Notes under the pieces: generated by a model
What the model saw: the letters and a program-made list of their open reading frames with translations, nothing else
What the model was told of the DNA's origin: nothing
Database searches by the model: none
In this document: positions 22,682 to 30,920 of the stretch, one piece after another
Position numbering within the stretch: the first letter of the stretch is position 1
How the letters are laid out: the number at the start of each line of letters is the position of its first letter
Translations under genes and position numbers: made by a program
Source: an uncultured Clostridia bacterium
Lineage (GTDB): Bacteria > Bacillota > Clostridia > UBA1381
Assembly (NCBI GenBank): GCA_947623955.1
Contig: CANQIP010000001.1
Span: 209,516-273,515 of the forward strand
DNA: 64,000 bases
Reading direction: 5' to 3'

Positions 22682-23090
22682 TGATAAACCCGTTAAACGG
22701 TACGTTATACAGACGCTTGATGGTATAACAGAAAAAGACGAAACAAAACCGTCAAGAGATGTTGAGGTGCCTGTAACAAGCAAAAAGCCCGTCAAGCAGC
22801 TTATAATTTACTGTGGCAGTGGCGGAGGAAATGACGATAATCCAAACCCCACCCCACCGCCGACTGATGATGACGATCCACAACCCGAACCGGGTACTAC
22901 GCCAATAGATCCGCCAATTTGCGATGAAAACACGAACGCAATAACGTGGACGGAGCGGGAAAAGCACACATATACGGATGAAGATGGTAACAGGCATACG
23001 TGCTACCATGACTATACATATAAAGCTACGCTGAAGGTAAACAGTGTTATAGTGACGCCGAGTGTTATAAAATCGGGATACGGTTTTGAT
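22682..23090 (+). pseudogene. Middle fragment of a conjugation-type surface protein
   Basis: The reading begins without a start (DDKPVKRYVIQTLDGITEKDETK) and runs through a Pro/Asp-rich hinge (NPNPTPPPTDDDDPQPEPG) to WTEREKHTYTDEDGNRHTCYHDYTYKATLKV and VTPSVIKSGYGFDT. It then turns into the antisense of a phage replication gene near 23090. The style matches the missing N-terminal half of the fragment at 5421-5862. Confidence 0.5.
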
Positions 23091-23314
23091 ACAATACCTA
23101 CCGACGATAACTTATCGATAGCTTCAATCAGCGTTTTTTCGGTTACTGTCTTCAATGGGAACAGCTTTGCCTTTAATATCGCAGGGCGAGCGTCGAAGCG
23201 GCCGTAATCATCACAGTTTACTATTAAGCGATAAAATGTCACTTCTTCCAACCATGCCAGCGCATCTATTGTGTCACTGGCACATATACTTTCTTTTAAG
23301 ATTCTGTTCGGCAC
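23090..23314 (-). pseudogene. N-terminal fragment of a phage replisome-organiser protein
   Basis: A GTG at 23314 follows AAAGAGGTGATC. PNRILKESICASDTIDALAW, then FYRLIVNCDDYGRFDARPAILKAKLFPLK and AIDKLSSVGIV is the winged-helix N-terminus of phage replication-initiation (DnaD/replisome organiser) proteins. Complete members are ~250-300 residues. It breaks off near 23090. Confidence 0.65.
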
Positions 23315-23344
23315 GCGATCACCTCTTTTCTGTCTTGTAAGCAG

Positions 23345-24070
23345 TTATAAATCCTCATACAACTGTAAAAACTGCTTATCTCTCTCAAACCGCTCATCAA
23401 ACACTGTTTTTCGGCCGAGATTAAGTACCTTACATAAATACTCGTCAAGTCCAATGCCGAAAACGTGATACCTACGCATAAATTCAGAACGCCCTATTTG
23501 ATGAGCTTCTGTGTGATGTTTCCGGCATAGTGCGATTGCTTTCATGCCTATATGCACTATGGTATCTCTGTCGCGCCCCATACCGATCGCGTCTATATGA
23601 TGAACGTCTGCCGGCGAATTACATATAGCACATTTGCGATATTCCAGACACATATACAGATATTTGCCTACTTCTTCGGCGCGGTTTAGCATCGTATCAA
23701 GCGTGGGAACATTCCACGCAAAGCAAAATTCTATCAGGTATGTTATAAAATCCTTTGCTGTTGTCATATCCACGACATTCGGCTTTTTGGGCGAAAGACT
23801 GAAATAATCAATCCCGTTATCATCACAGAAGTTTTGAGTAAAGTATTTTCGCAAATCTTCTCTGTCGTGACCGCTCCAGTCCGATATTTCCTGCATAATT
23901 GCAAAGATTTTATCGCGCTGATCCGGGGAAAGTTCCCGCCCGTCGTAGAGCATAATATCTACCATATCGACGTGCTTTTTTATCATCTCGCGTCCGATGG
24001 ACTGCTGCGGCATGACAAGCATATTGCAACCGTCATATCCGAGTACCCGCGCCGGTACTACTAATCCCAT
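23345..24070 (-). CDS. Phage HNH nuclease-like protein
   Basis: 241 residues from the ATG at 24070. The C-terminal half has CAICNSPADVHHIDAIGMGRD, then IALCRKHHTEAHQIG: a CxxC/HH/CxxHH arrangement of the putative HNHc nucleases encoded in phage early operons. The N-terminal half (LSPDQRDKIFAIMQEISDWSG, LRKYFTQNFC) is the accompanying DNA-binding part of that family. It follows the replication gene upstream of the break, as in many siphophages, and may act in recombination or replication. Confidence 0.7.
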   Translation of the reverse strand: MGLVVPARVLGYDGCNMLVMPQQSIGREMIKKHVDMVDIMLYDGRELSPDQRDKIFAIMQEISDWSGHDREDLRKYFTQNFCDDNGIDYFSLSPKKPNVVDMTTAKDFITYLIEFCFAWNVPTLDTMLNRAEEVGKYLYMCLEYRKCAICNSPADVHHIDAIGMGRDRDTIVHIGMKAIALCRKHHTEAHQIGRSEFMRRYHVFGIGLDEYLCKVLNLGRKTVFDERFERDKQFLQLYEDL

Positions 24071-24080
24071 AAAATCACCC

Positions 24081-24254
24081 TTACTCCTGTTCCTCGCTGT
24101 CGGCGTGTCCGTGCAGAAAGATGTACTGACTGTGCGGCGACATATTTTTATAAACAAAATTGTTTGCCTGCTCCATAGACAAATGCTCATGTATAACGCG
24201 CTTCTCGTAGGCAAATTCACCGTTTGCTTTTTTTTCGGCGATACGCTCTCTCAT
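24081..24254 (-). CDS. 57-residue phage early protein
   Basis: Its ATG overlaps the stop of the preceding gene as ATGA, so translation is coupled. The reading RERIAEKKANGEFAYEKRVI, then QANNFVYKNMSPHSQYIFLHGHAD is conserved-looking and mostly polar. No function known to me. Confidence 0.5.
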   Translation of the reverse strand: MRERIAEKKANGEFAYEKRVIHEHLSMEQANNFVYKNMSPHSQYIFLHGHADSEEQE

Positions 24255-24361
24255 TTCGTCAGTCTTGTAGTTACCGTAATAAGTTCTGTCGGTATTGTAG
24301 GTGCCTCTGAAATTTGTGTTTCATCGACAATCGTCGTTTCGTATGTTTCTGTGTTATCCAA
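24251..24361 (-). CDS. 36-residue phage early peptide
   Basis: A TTG start at 24361 follows AAAGGAGTTTACAAA. The product (DNTETYETTIVDETQISEAP, ending VTTRLTK) is acidic then basic, with no motif. A frameshifted single gene with the next frame is an alternative, but the ATGA overlap argues for two coupled genes. Confidence 0.4.
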   Translation of the reverse strand: MDNTETYETTIVDETQISEAPTIPTELITVTTRLTK

Positions 24362-24381
24362 TTTGTAAACTCCTTTCCGCA

Positions 24382-24588
24382 TCAATACGGCGTATCTGAT
24401 TCATGAATGCAATCACTGCACCCTATACACTCGTCGTCATCGTCAAGGTAGTAATGATTCGGTTCTAACGCACCACATACGGGACAGCGACTTTCTTCGC
24501 TGCCGTCGTCGTAGTCCGCGCCGTAGTTACCTGTGCGGGCGCATTCCATCGCGGAAATGGCGTCCGGCGAATCATTCCTATATATCAT
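24382..24588 (-). CDS. Small phage zinc-ribbon protein
   Basis: 68 residues, with AAGGGAGATTTGTCAA before the start. Two Cys pairs (CPVCG, then CIGCSDC) form a zinc ribbon. The N-terminal half is acidic. Such single-ribbon proteins are frequent in phage early operons; the role is unknown. Confidence 0.55.
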   Translation of the reverse strand: MIYRNDSPDAISAMECARTGNYGADYDDGSEESRCPVCGALEPNHYYLDDDDECIGCSDCIHESDTPY

Positions 24589-24617
24589 TTGACAAATCTC
24601 CCTTCTTGTGCTATACT
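24589..24617 (+). promoter_or_regulatory. Rightward consensus promoter inside the leftward early operon
   Basis: TTGACA (24589-24594), 17 bases, TATACT (24612-24617). Confidence 0.6.
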
Positions 24618-24623
24618 AATAGT

Positions 24624-24674
24624 GGTCTGTGAGGGCACGTTATGATTTTATATCAGTCGTGCTCTTTCTCTTTT
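24624..24674 (+). ncRNA. Putative ~50-nt counter-transcribed RNA
   Basis: It starts after the promoter above and ends at a GGGCACG/CGTGCTC hairpin followed by TTTCTCTTTT. There is no open frame. It is antisense to the end of the gene at 24653-24886. Confidence 0.4.
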
Positions 24675-24886
24675 GCCCGAATTGACCGACAGCGCTCAAG
24701 GCATAATGCTGTAAACATATCTGCCCGAATGAGCTCGGCAACAAGCATGGCCAGATAAGCCGTCTTGATGTTGTCATCAACTTTCGCTCTGCAAATTTTA
24801 TTTTGAGCCTGCGGAATGTAGGCGTCAATGTCGGTCTGTGATACTGCAAAGCCTAAATCGTTTTCTACGTGTTCTTTGATACTCAT
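24653..24886 (-). CDS. 77-residue phage protein
   Basis: The ATG at 24886 has AAGGTAGGTAAAACC upstream. SIKEHVENDLGFAVSQTDIDAYIPQAQN, then a predicted helix (KTAYLAMLVAELIRADMFT). No domain recognised. Confidence 0.45.
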   Translation of the reverse strand: MSIKEHVENDLGFAVSQTDIDAYIPQAQNKICRAKVDDNIKTAYLAMLVAELIRADMFTALCLERCRSIRAKEKEHD

Positions 24887-24899
24887 GGTTTTACCTACC

Positions 24900-25157
24900 T
24901 TACTTCCACGCCTGTGCCATTGCGGGATTTTTACATACCACGTTAATGTGCTTTTCATGCGGCGGTTCTGTTTCCTTGCGCCAATGGTCGATGTCCTTCA
25001 GCGCAGACCGAAATCGCTGTTTGTAAAGCTCATCGGCCTTACGCTTAAATTTGTCGTTGCGTTTCATTCGCCATTTATGCACCAGGCGTTTAATTATGTT
25101 TCTGCCGCCGAATATAACACCGGCAAAAAGCAGCATGAGCAGAGTAATTTTTAACAT
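24900..25157 (-). CDS. Small phage membrane protein with basic tail
   Basis: 85 residues from the ATG at 25157 (AAAGGAGATGAAAAA upstream). Residues 2-20 are a membrane helix (LKITLLMLLFAGVIFGG), followed by a strongly basic helical region (KWRMKRNDKFKRKADELYKQRF). No family recognised. Confidence 0.45.
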   Translation of the reverse strand: MLKITLLMLLFAGVIFGGRNIIKRLVHKWRMKRNDKFKRKADELYKQRFRSALKDIDHWRKETEPPHEKHINVVCKNPAMAQAWK

Positions 25158-25161
25158 TTTT

Positions 25162-25344
25162 TCATCTCCTTTCTGTTGAGTAGTTTGTGTCAAAGCGAAG
25201 CTGCTGTGAATGATTGTAAAATTCGGCATAACTGACGATTTGCTTTGAGCCGGCGTCAGAGCTATTCTCGTTGCCCTCGCAATCGCATTGTTCGCCGGGA
25301 TCGAGATACGCTCCGCACTTTGGACAGCGGTAATCGTATGCCAT
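25162..25344 (-). CDS. 60-residue phage zinc-ribbon protein
   Basis: Start at 25344 after AAAGGGGGTGTTAAA. The N-terminus YRCPKCGAYLDPGEQCDC carries four cysteines; the rest is polar. It is part of the leftward early operon. Confidence 0.5.
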   Translation of the reverse strand: MAYDYRCPKCGAYLDPGEQCDCEGNENSSDAGSKQIVSYAEFYNHSQQLRFDTNYSTERR

Positions 25345-25361
25345 TTTAACACCCCCTTTCA

Positions 25362-25685
25362 CTATTTTGCTGTTGCCATTGCAACTATGCTGTTAAGTAA
25401 CCCGGTAAGCCGGGTATTTTCCTTGATAAGACGTATGTTTTCCTCGCGCAGCGCTGTCATGTCCGACGGCTCCGACATCGGAATAAGCCAGGATTTGCCG
25501 TCTTTAACCGCACCGTCAATTTTGCCATTCGCGCACATCTGCCGTACCGTAACGGGTGAGCGACGAGTTTTTTCGGCGTATTCGCTGACCGTCAGATATT
25601 GTCTGTTTACCACAGGCTGCGCACCGCTGTTCCTATGCGATTTTTTGTAGTCGTGTATAAACACTTTCAAATCCGTTTCGGGCAT
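25362..25685 (-). CDS. Phage MerR/excisionase-like DNA-binding protein with coiled coil
   Basis: 107 residues from 25685 (AAGGAGATGCTGACG upstream). LTVSEYAEKTRRSPVTVRQMCANGKIDGAVKDGKSWLI is a winged helix-turn-helix of the excisionase/MerR type. The C-terminal ALREENIRLIKENTRLTGLL is a short coiled coil, probably for dimerisation. Confidence 0.6.
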   Translation of the reverse strand: MPETDLKVFIHDYKKSHRNSGAQPVVNRQYLTVSEYAEKTRRSPVTVRQMCANGKIDGAVKDGKSWLIPMSEPSDMTALREENIRLIKENTRLTGLLNSIVAMATAK

Positions 25686-25701
25686 CGTCAGCATCTCCTT
25701 C

Positions 25702-26196
25702 CTAAAATTGCCCCGACTTTTTTGCTTTTTCAATCATGGCAAGGTTTTCATTTGTGCGCAGATAAATTGTCATCAACCGCTTTTCAATTTCGTCAACCTG
25801 TTTGCGTTCCGCGTCATTTGAAATTTTACCGTCGTCCATAATCGAGGCAAGCGATATAAGCAGTTTATCCGCCTCGTTCAGGGCAGTTATCAGCCGTACA
25901 AATGCGTATTGCGATCCCTGGGCGGAAATGCCCTGTAAATGCTTTCCGAGCGGACATTCATTCCCGCAATACCACGTCCGAAGCTCCGGCGCGTTGTATG
26001 CGTCCGCCATGAGTGCGATAACGTCATTCGGCGGTCGGGTAATATCAAGCTCGTATTTTTTCAGGCTGTCCTCAGTGACGCCGGGAAGATGATTTATCGC
26101 GCCTTTGCGCGTCGCGAAATCATCATTGAACTGCGCCGCGCGTAATCGTGCCTGACAATACACGTTATCGGCTGCTTTTGTTACCTGTTTAGGCAT
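25702..26196 (-). CDS. Phage helix-turn-helix regulator
   Basis: 164 residues. An XRE-like segment (FNDDFATRKGAINHLPGVTEDSLKKYELDITRPPNDVIALMADAYNAPEL) is followed by CGNECPLGKHLQGIS and a long helical C-terminal half. The NECPLG/GxxxP pattern is seen in phage regulators that lie between an excisionase-like gene and Cro. Its targets are unknown. Confidence 0.55.
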   Translation of the reverse strand: MPKQVTKAADNVYCQARLRAAQFNDDFATRKGAINHLPGVTEDSLKKYELDITRPPNDVIALMADAYNAPELRTWYCGNECPLGKHLQGISAQGSQYAFVRLITALNEADKLLISLASIMDDGKISNDAERKQVDEIEKRLMTIYLRTNENLAMIEKAKKSGQF

Positions 26197-26238
26197 TTAT
26201 TTTCACCTGCCTTTGTGATAAAATTGAAACATAAAGGA

Positions 26239-26445
26239 TTACGCTGCTGCAATGCCGAGATATTCGCATATTTTCTGTTTTACACTATGGGAACTGTTCG
26301 AATTGTATATGCCATTTATTACACACGACACATAGGTTCTTGAGAAACCAATCTCTGCCGCAAGTTGTGATACTGTCATATCCCTCTCAATAAGAGCTTT
26401 TTTTACATCTTTTTCCCATGTAGAAGTATTATTTTCGGTATTCAT
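26239..26445 (-). CDS. Cro-like phage DNA-binding protein
   Basis: 68 residues, AGGAGGTTGCC before the start. The helix-turn-helix (MTVSQLAAEIGFSRTYVSCVINGIYNS, then VKQKICEYLGI) is of the single-domain phage type. First gene of the leftward early operon. Confidence 0.65.
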   Translation of the reverse strand: MNTENNTSTWEKDVKKALIERDMTVSQLAAEIGFSRTYVSCVINGIYNSNSSHSVKQKICEYLGIAAA

Positions 26446-26549
26446 GGCAACCTCCTTCCTATTAAGTGATTGACTTTTTTGCTTTGTCGTGATATACTGA
26501 TGTTAATAACAACTGTTATATACAGACAAGCGCAAAGGATTGATTAAGT

Positions 26550-26720
26550 ATGAGCAATAAACCATTTGACGAGTTCCGCAAGGAAATGATTTCGACTTAT
26601 GAACAGCCGGTTTCTTATGCGGAAGGCGAGCATCCTTTAGTACCCATCATAGAGAACAAGACGCTCCATGCAATACTTGATATATTGGAAGAATATCATA
26701 AGCAGTATTACGATGAATGA
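26550..26720 (+). CDS. 56-residue prophage protein
   Basis: Start ATG at 26550 (AAAGGATTGATTAAGT upstream). The product (SNKPFDEFRKEMISTYEQPV, HPLVPIIENKTLHAILDILE) is acidic, unknown. Its end overlaps a convergent gene. Confidence 0.45.
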   Translation: MSNKPFDEFRKEMISTYEQPVSYAEGEHPLVPIIENKTLHAILDILEEYHKQYYDE

Positions 26721-26863
26721 TTGAAACGAAAAACCTCGTCAAATTCCTTGGCGATTTCGCGAGATATATGATCCGCGAATTTCCCCGTCCAGGGAATAAC
26801 TATTGCTGCAACTGCAAGCGTTACGACAACTACGTTAATAATAAAACCCTGATGTGTCATCAT
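26708..26863 (-). CDS. 51-residue single-helix membrane peptide
   Basis: The ATG at 26863 has GAAAGGAGTGAC directly upstream. Residues 6-25 (GFIINVVVVTLAVAAIVIPW) are a membrane helix followed by a charged tail. It overlaps the gene at 26550-26720 tail to tail. It is transcribed away from the repressor operator at 26916-26963. Confidence 0.45.
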   Translation of the reverse strand: MMTHQGFIINVVVVTLAVAAIVIPWTGKFADHISREIAKEFDEVFRFNHSS

Positions 26864-26915
26864 GTCACTCCTTTCATAGGGAATTTAACACTTGTTAATT
26901 ACTATTGTTATTATA

Positions 26916-26963
26916 ATTCAAACAAATTCAAACGTCAATACTTTTGTTTGAATTTGTTTGAAT
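26916..26963. promoter_or_regulatory. Repressor operator with 18-base arms
   Basis: ATTCAAACAAATTCAAAC and its exact reverse complement are separated by 12 bases. Each arm is itself a double TTCAAAC unit, so four half-sites are present just before the XRE gene. Confidence 0.75.
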
Positions 26964-26996
26964 TTGTGAAATTTATACAAACGGAGGTGTGCCGCA

Positions 26997-27320
26997 TTGT
27001 CAACATTAGATAAAATCATATATTTGTTAAAATTGCGGGGCATGTCCGATAGCGAACTTGCTCGACAAATAGGAATAGGACGTTCTGCAGTAACGGATTG
27101 GAAGAATGGTAAAACAGCATCATATAAAAAACATATAGTTTCTATTGCAAAGGCTCTTGACGTTACTCCGGAATACCTTTTAGATGAAACAGTAACGCTT
27201 TATACGCCAACGTCGGAGCAAATTGACAATTTTACAAAAGAGTCGGATGATTTAACGCCAGAGGAACGGTCAAAGGTTGAGGAATATATAAAGTTTATAA
27301 AATCACAAAGGGGAAATTAA
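26997..27320 (+). CDS. XRE-family prophage repressor
   Basis: 107 residues from a TTG at 26997 with ACGGAGGTG upstream. The helix-turn-helix is at residues ~15-40 (MSDSELARQIGIGRSAVTDWKNG). The C-terminal tail DDLTPEERSKVEEYIKFIKSQ is the LTPEE-type dimer tail shared with other regulators in this window. It probably binds the 18-base-arm operator in front of it. Confidence 0.75.
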   Translation: MSTLDKIIYLLKLRGMSDSELARQIGIGRSAVTDWKNGKTASYKKHIVSIAKALDVTPEYLLDETVTLYTPTSEQIDNFTKESDDLTPEERSKVEEYIKFIKSQRGN

Positions 27321-27331
27321 GGAGGGTACCT

Positions 27332-27931
27332 ATGATGAAAAAAGTGCTAATAAGTTTAATAGCGATCATAATGATTTTATCCGCTGCAGGGTGTGGAAAC
27401 AATGCAGAAATAGAACAGTTGCGCAAGGAAAACGAGGAATTGCGGCAGCAAGTAGCAACGCCTGAGCCTACCGTTGTTCCTACGCCGGCACCGGCAGCAC
27501 CAACAACGGCTCCAGCCACAACAAAGCCTACCCATAGTGCCGAGTCTGTGTCAAACATGCTTGCTGAAACAAGAAGCGCTATCGTTAAGGAAAATTATGG
27601 TTATGTAAATTACGACGATTTGGCTCGTAATCCCAATTCATATAAAGGTAAATCTCTTACATACGAAGGAAAAATAGCGCAGCTTATGGAAGACTCCGAC
27701 ACTTTGGCAGACTCCCACATGGTATTTGTCCAAATGCGCCTTGCTGTCGGAGGAAACTATAATAATATTGTTTGGGTAAGCTATTTGATAGGATCTGACG
27801 ATTCGAGATTTTTGGAAAATGATTATGTGCAAATATACGGAAAAGCCGAAGGTTTATATACATACACGTCAACGATGGGCAAATCTGTAACGATACCGTC
27901 AATATCAGCAGATTTAATTGAGCAAAGATAA
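27332..27931 (+). CDS. Prophage lipoprotein with OB-fold-like domain
   Basis: 199 residues; AAGGAGGGTACC precedes. Signal peptide with lipobox LSAAGC, a short coiled coil (IEQLRKENEELRQQV), a Pro/Thr/Ala spacer and a C-terminal beta domain (YDDLARNPNSYKGKSLTYEGKIAQ..., NDYVQIYGKAEGLYTY) typical of OB-like domains of Firmicutes lipoproteins. Expressed next to the repressor, it may be a lysogenic surface protein that blocks superinfection; this is inference. Confidence 0.6.
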   Translation: MMKKVLISLIAIIMILSAAGCGNNAEIEQLRKENEELRQQVATPEPTVVPTPAPAAPTTAPATTKPTHSAESVSNMLAETRSAIVKENYGYVNYDDLARNPNSYKGKSLTYEGKIAQLMEDSDTLADSHMVFVQMRLAVGGNYNNIVWVSYLIGSDDSRFLENDYVQIYGKAEGLYTYTSTMGKSVTIPSISADLIEQR

Positions 27932-27992
27932 TACTTTTAACAGAGCGTGTAATATGATATAATAAGAACATAAAACAAGGAGGTATGCGACA

Positions 27993-28208
27993 ATGAATTA
28001 TAAAGTAAATATGCTTTGGGACGATGAAGCCGGTGTATGGGTAGCGACAAGCGATGATATTCCGGGCTTGGTATTGGAGAGCGGCTCATTTGACGCTTTG
28101 CTCGAACGCGTAAGATTTGCCGCGCCGGAGCTCCTCAAATTGAATAACAGCAAACAGCCGCTCACTCTGTCATTTATATCGGAACGGCAAGAAAGGATTG
28201 CTGTTTGA
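27993..28208 (+). CDS. HicB-like antitoxin (DUF1902)
   Basis: 71 residues (VNMLWDDEAGVWVATSDDIPGLVLE, FDALLERVRFAAPELL): the degraded RNase-H-like fold of DUF1902/HicB. AAGGAGGTATGCGACA precedes the start. Its stop overlaps the toxin start as TGATG, so the two proteins are made together. Confidence 0.8.
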   Translation: MNYKVNMLWDDEAGVWVATSDDIPGLVLESGSFDALLERVRFAAPELLKLNNSKQPLTLSFISERQERIAV

Positions 28209-28402
28209 TGGCTGAGTACGAAAAGAAGGTAAGAGAACTGCTTAAACAGTACGAATGTAAGTTTGTAAGACATGGCAAAGGTGATCACGATATATGGTAT
28301 AGTCCTATCACCAATCGTCATATCACGGTAGATACAAAGATAAAATCGCGTCATACGGCAAATGCAATATTAAAACAGAGCGGAATAGATTACAAATTCT
28401 GA
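28208..28402 (+). CDS. HicA-like mRNA interferase toxin
   Basis: 64 residues. The double-stranded-RNA-binding-like fold with the catalytic His region is visible: EYEKKVRELLKQYECKFVRHGKGDHDIWYSPITNRHITV. HicA cleaves mRNA; the DUF1902 protein encoded just upstream would neutralise it. Antitoxin-first order differs from the classical hicA-hicB order but is common for DUF1902 pairs. Confidence 0.8.
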   Translation: MAEYEKKVRELLKQYECKFVRHGKGDHDIWYSPITNRHITVDTKIKSRHTANAILKQSGIDYKF

Positions 28403-28418
28403 TAAGGAGCTGTGCGTT

Positions 28419-28727
28419 ATGGCAACATCAACATTTGATAAACGGAGTGTTTTAGGGCAGAAAGCCGCAAAACGTATGGCTGAGGTTTTGGCAGATCCAA
28501 CGCCGGCAAAAAGACCGCAAAAAGAAAACTGTATTCCAACGATGAATGATGAGGAAACACATAAACGGTTAGAGGAAATAATATCAAAATCCTGGGGCGA
28601 TATCCCTGTTGAACAACCGGAAGCCGATGAGATTGAAGCTGTAAATCAGTATCTTGCGGGCAATCCCGAATATCAGCCCGTCATTACTCAGGACGAATTG
28701 TTAAAAGACCTCGGCATTACTATGTAA
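28419..28727 (+). CDS. Uncharacterised prophage protein
   Basis: 102 residues, AAGGAGCTGTGCGTT upstream. The sequence is charged and largely disordered in appearance (ATSTFDKRSVLGQKAAKRM, DELLKDLGITM). It follows HicA by 16 bases and may belong to the same transcript. Confidence 0.45.
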   Translation: MATSTFDKRSVLGQKAAKRMAEVLADPTPAKRPQKENCIPTMNDEETHKRLEEIISKSWGDIPVEQPEADEIEAVNQYLAGNPEYQPVITQDELLKDLGITM

Positions 28728-28770
28728 TCCGCTATTGATACAGCCGCCCTTACCGGCGGCTGTGCTGCTA

Positions 28771-28896
28771 CTATGACAAAGAGCTGCGTTGCTCTTTTAA
28801 CTGTTCTATGAATTGTAACACCTTTTCAGCTTCTTCGGGCGTCAATGTCTTAAAAAGGTCTATCAATTCAACATTACAGCGCTTATCGGATTGCAT
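28771..28896 (-). CDS. 41-residue protein with repressor-like LTPEE tail
   Basis: The ATG at 28896 follows GGTGTTATA. The reading LIDLFKTLTPEEAEKVLQFI, then EQLKEQ parallels the tail of the repressor at 26997 (DDLTPEERSKVEEYIKFIK). It is a second case of a very small protein that carries only this tail in a prophage control region. Confidence 0.45.
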   Translation of the reverse strand: MQSDKRCNVELIDLFKTLTPEEAEKVLQFIEQLKEQRSSLS

Positions 28897-29015
28897 TATA
28901 ACACCACCTTTGCAAATAGATTACAATAATATTACAACAGAATTACAATAATTGCATAAGAATGTTAGATTATAACGAAATCCGTTATAAAAACACAAAT
29001 TAGGGGAGAAATAGA

Positions 29016-30158
29016 ATGGCAAAGCGGCGAATGAACGGCGAGGGTACTATATACCAACGCTCCGACGGCTTGTGGGTTTGCGACATTACAATCGGTTACG
29101 ATGAAAATAATAAGCGTATCAGAAAAGTCGTATCCAGCATGGACATAGAAAAACTGCAAAAAAAAATAAATGACTTGAAATACTTGAATGACCGTCAGCT
29201 TCTCGCCGATCCGTCCGATTATACCGTCGCGGAATGGGTTGAGTTTTGGCTGGACACATACAAAAAAGCCGCGGTTAAGGCAACAACGTATGATATGTAT
29301 AAAGGCAGCCTCGAACGATATATCAAACCGAAAATAGGGCATTACAAGCTCAGCAAATTAAACCCTATCATCGTGCAGAAATTTATAAATGATATAGCCG
29401 CGCATGGCATAAAGACAAAAAACGGATTGAGTCAATCATCGATTAAAAAAGTATATGTAACTCTTTCCCAGGCGTGCAAGCAAGCTGTCGTTGCGAATAT
29501 ACTATATAAAAATCCATGCGAGGGTATTGTTATTCCAAAAAAGGCGTCGCGGGAAGCTAAGGCGTTCTCGGCGTCGGAGCAGAAAAACTTTCTCGCTCAG
29601 TGTCCGGGCAATACGTCCTGTGAAAATCTGTTTATATTCGCATTTAATACGGGAATGAGGCTCGGTGAGATGCTCGCCCTGACATGGAACGATATAGATT
29701 TTGATAAAAAAACTGTGTATGTCAATAAAAGTCTTGCGGAAATAAGCGACTATGACGAGGACGCGGAGCGCAAGCATAAGACCGTAATTGATACGACGAA
29801 GACCGACAGCAGCACGAGAGAAGTCCCATTAAACAAGTCGGCGCTGGCGTGCGTGAAAAGGCAGAAAGCCGCCAACAAAGATGATTCACCGTTCGTGTTC
29901 TTTTCGACCGCAGGAACGCCGCTGATGAAGCGTAACATTTATAGGGTATTTGAAACGATAATGAAAAACGCGAAAATAAATACTCATCTGACAATACATT
30001 CAATGCGGCACAGCTTCGCTACTCGATTATTGGAACGGGGCGCGGATATAAAAACAGTGTCAGAGCTCTTGGGCCACAAGTCGGTACAAATCACATTGGA
30101 CATATATAGCCATGTTTCGGCGAACCTGAAAAAGAAAACAATCTCACTTTTAGATTAG
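29016..30158 (+). CDS. Tyrosine integrase of the second tRNA-Lys-linked element
   Basis: 380 residues; GGGGAGAAATAGA precedes the ATG. AP2-like N-terminal domain ([20 protein letters not shown]), SAM-like core ([15 protein letters not shown]) and the catalytic set Arg in [41 protein letters not shown] (His and Tyr). The attachment copy of the tRNA-Lys 3' end lies 125 bases downstream. Three ATTACAA units upstream (28918-28955) could be arm or Xis sites. Confidence 0.85.
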   Translation: MAKRRMNGEGTIYQRSDGLWVCDITIGYDENNKRIRKVVSSMDIEKLQKKINDLKYLNDRQLLADPSDYTVAEWVEFWLDTYKKAAVKATTYDMYKGSLERYIKPKIGHYKLSKLNPIIVQKFINDIAAHGIKTKNGLSQSSIKKVYVTLSQACKQAVVANILYKNPCEGIVIPKKASREAKAFSASEQKNFLAQCPGNTSCENLFIFAFNTGMRLGEMLALTWNDIDFDKKTVYVNKSLAEISDYDEDAERKHKTVIDTTKTDSSTREVPLNKSALACVKRQKAANKDDSPFVFFSTAGTPLMKRNIYRVFETIMKNAKINTHLTIHSMRHSFATRLLERGADIKTVSELLGHKSVQITLDIYSHVSANLKKKTISLLD

Positions 30159-30282
30159 TGTGGTAGTTGTGTGGTAGTTTATACCGATAAATATAATCGA
30201 AATATATTGAAAACAATCGCTAACCGACGCTTTTACGCTGTTTTGTGCGGCGACGGCAACATATACAGCGTACCAAACAGAC

Positions 30283-30327
30283 CTTTTAATCAAGTTGTCC
30301 GGGGTTCGAATCTCCGATGGCTCACCA
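30283..30327 (+). repeat. tRNA-Lys 3'-end attachment copy
   Basis: CTTTTAATCAAGTTGTCC is identical to the intact tRNA-Lys gene. The T-arm follows with a few changes (GGGGTTCGAATCTCCG versus CGGGTTCGACTCCCGG) and the CCA end is kept. Confidence 0.8.
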
Positions 30328-30328
30328 T

Positions 30329-30920
30329 ACTCGTTAATATCCGAACCCGTCAATGAGGGTTCGGATATTCTTTTTAATACCGCGTTTATATCCGCGTCGG
30401 CAATGCTGGGATCCTCGCCGATAATGCCCGAAAAGTTGAAAATTATTAAAATTTTATCCTCCCACAAATATATTCTATTTATAAGCTGATCCACAAGCGC
30501 TTGTTTTTCGGGCTTGCTTGCTGCTTCTGTAAGACTTAAATTTTTTAACAATTTCTTCAAGGTAGCCTTTGAAAATTTCGTTGCGCTTGCCCGCTTACAA
30601 ATCAATTCATAATCAAGCTGTTGTTTTATATTTTCTAATTCCTGTAGACGCTGTTTTGTCGCCGGCGTAAAAATGCCCGCTTCAATAGCTGTTAGGATAT
30701 TAGAAATTTTTGTATTTACATCATTAAGGCGCCGCTCGGCTTCCTTTATATCATTAAGTCGTTCCGTATCGTTGCGCTGGTAGTATTCCGCCATTTCGAG
30801 AATTTTGTCAATAGCGTATTCATCATTTAACAGACTGATTACAGCGTTCATAACATGAACTTCAATATCATCTTTTTTTACGCTCTTATGGGTGCAAATA
30901 TGTTTTTTCTTGCGCCCCAT
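30329..30920 (-). pseudogene. C-terminal piece of a large serine recombinase
   Basis: The visible part starts in the zinc-ribbon region (AYHYYACMGRKKKHICTHKSV), followed by the long coiled coil (NDTERLNDIKEAERRLNDVNT) and the closing strand region (LINRIYLWEDKILIIFNFSG). The catalytic Ser domain is missing and a stop lies just upstream, near 30958. Translation would run on through the tRNA-Lys copy (EPSEIRTPDNLIK). It is a remnant of an older integrated element at the same tRNA. Confidence 0.65.
30335..30377 (+). terminator. Terminator after the attachment copy
   Basis: ATATCCGAACCC and GGGTTCGGATAT arms are followed by TCTTTTT. Confidence 0.75.

Noticed and set aside
26717..27013. A 98-residue rightward frame across the operator.
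   Set aside because: It crosses a four-half-site operator and a repressor ribosome site and is antisense to a better-supported 51-residue gene.
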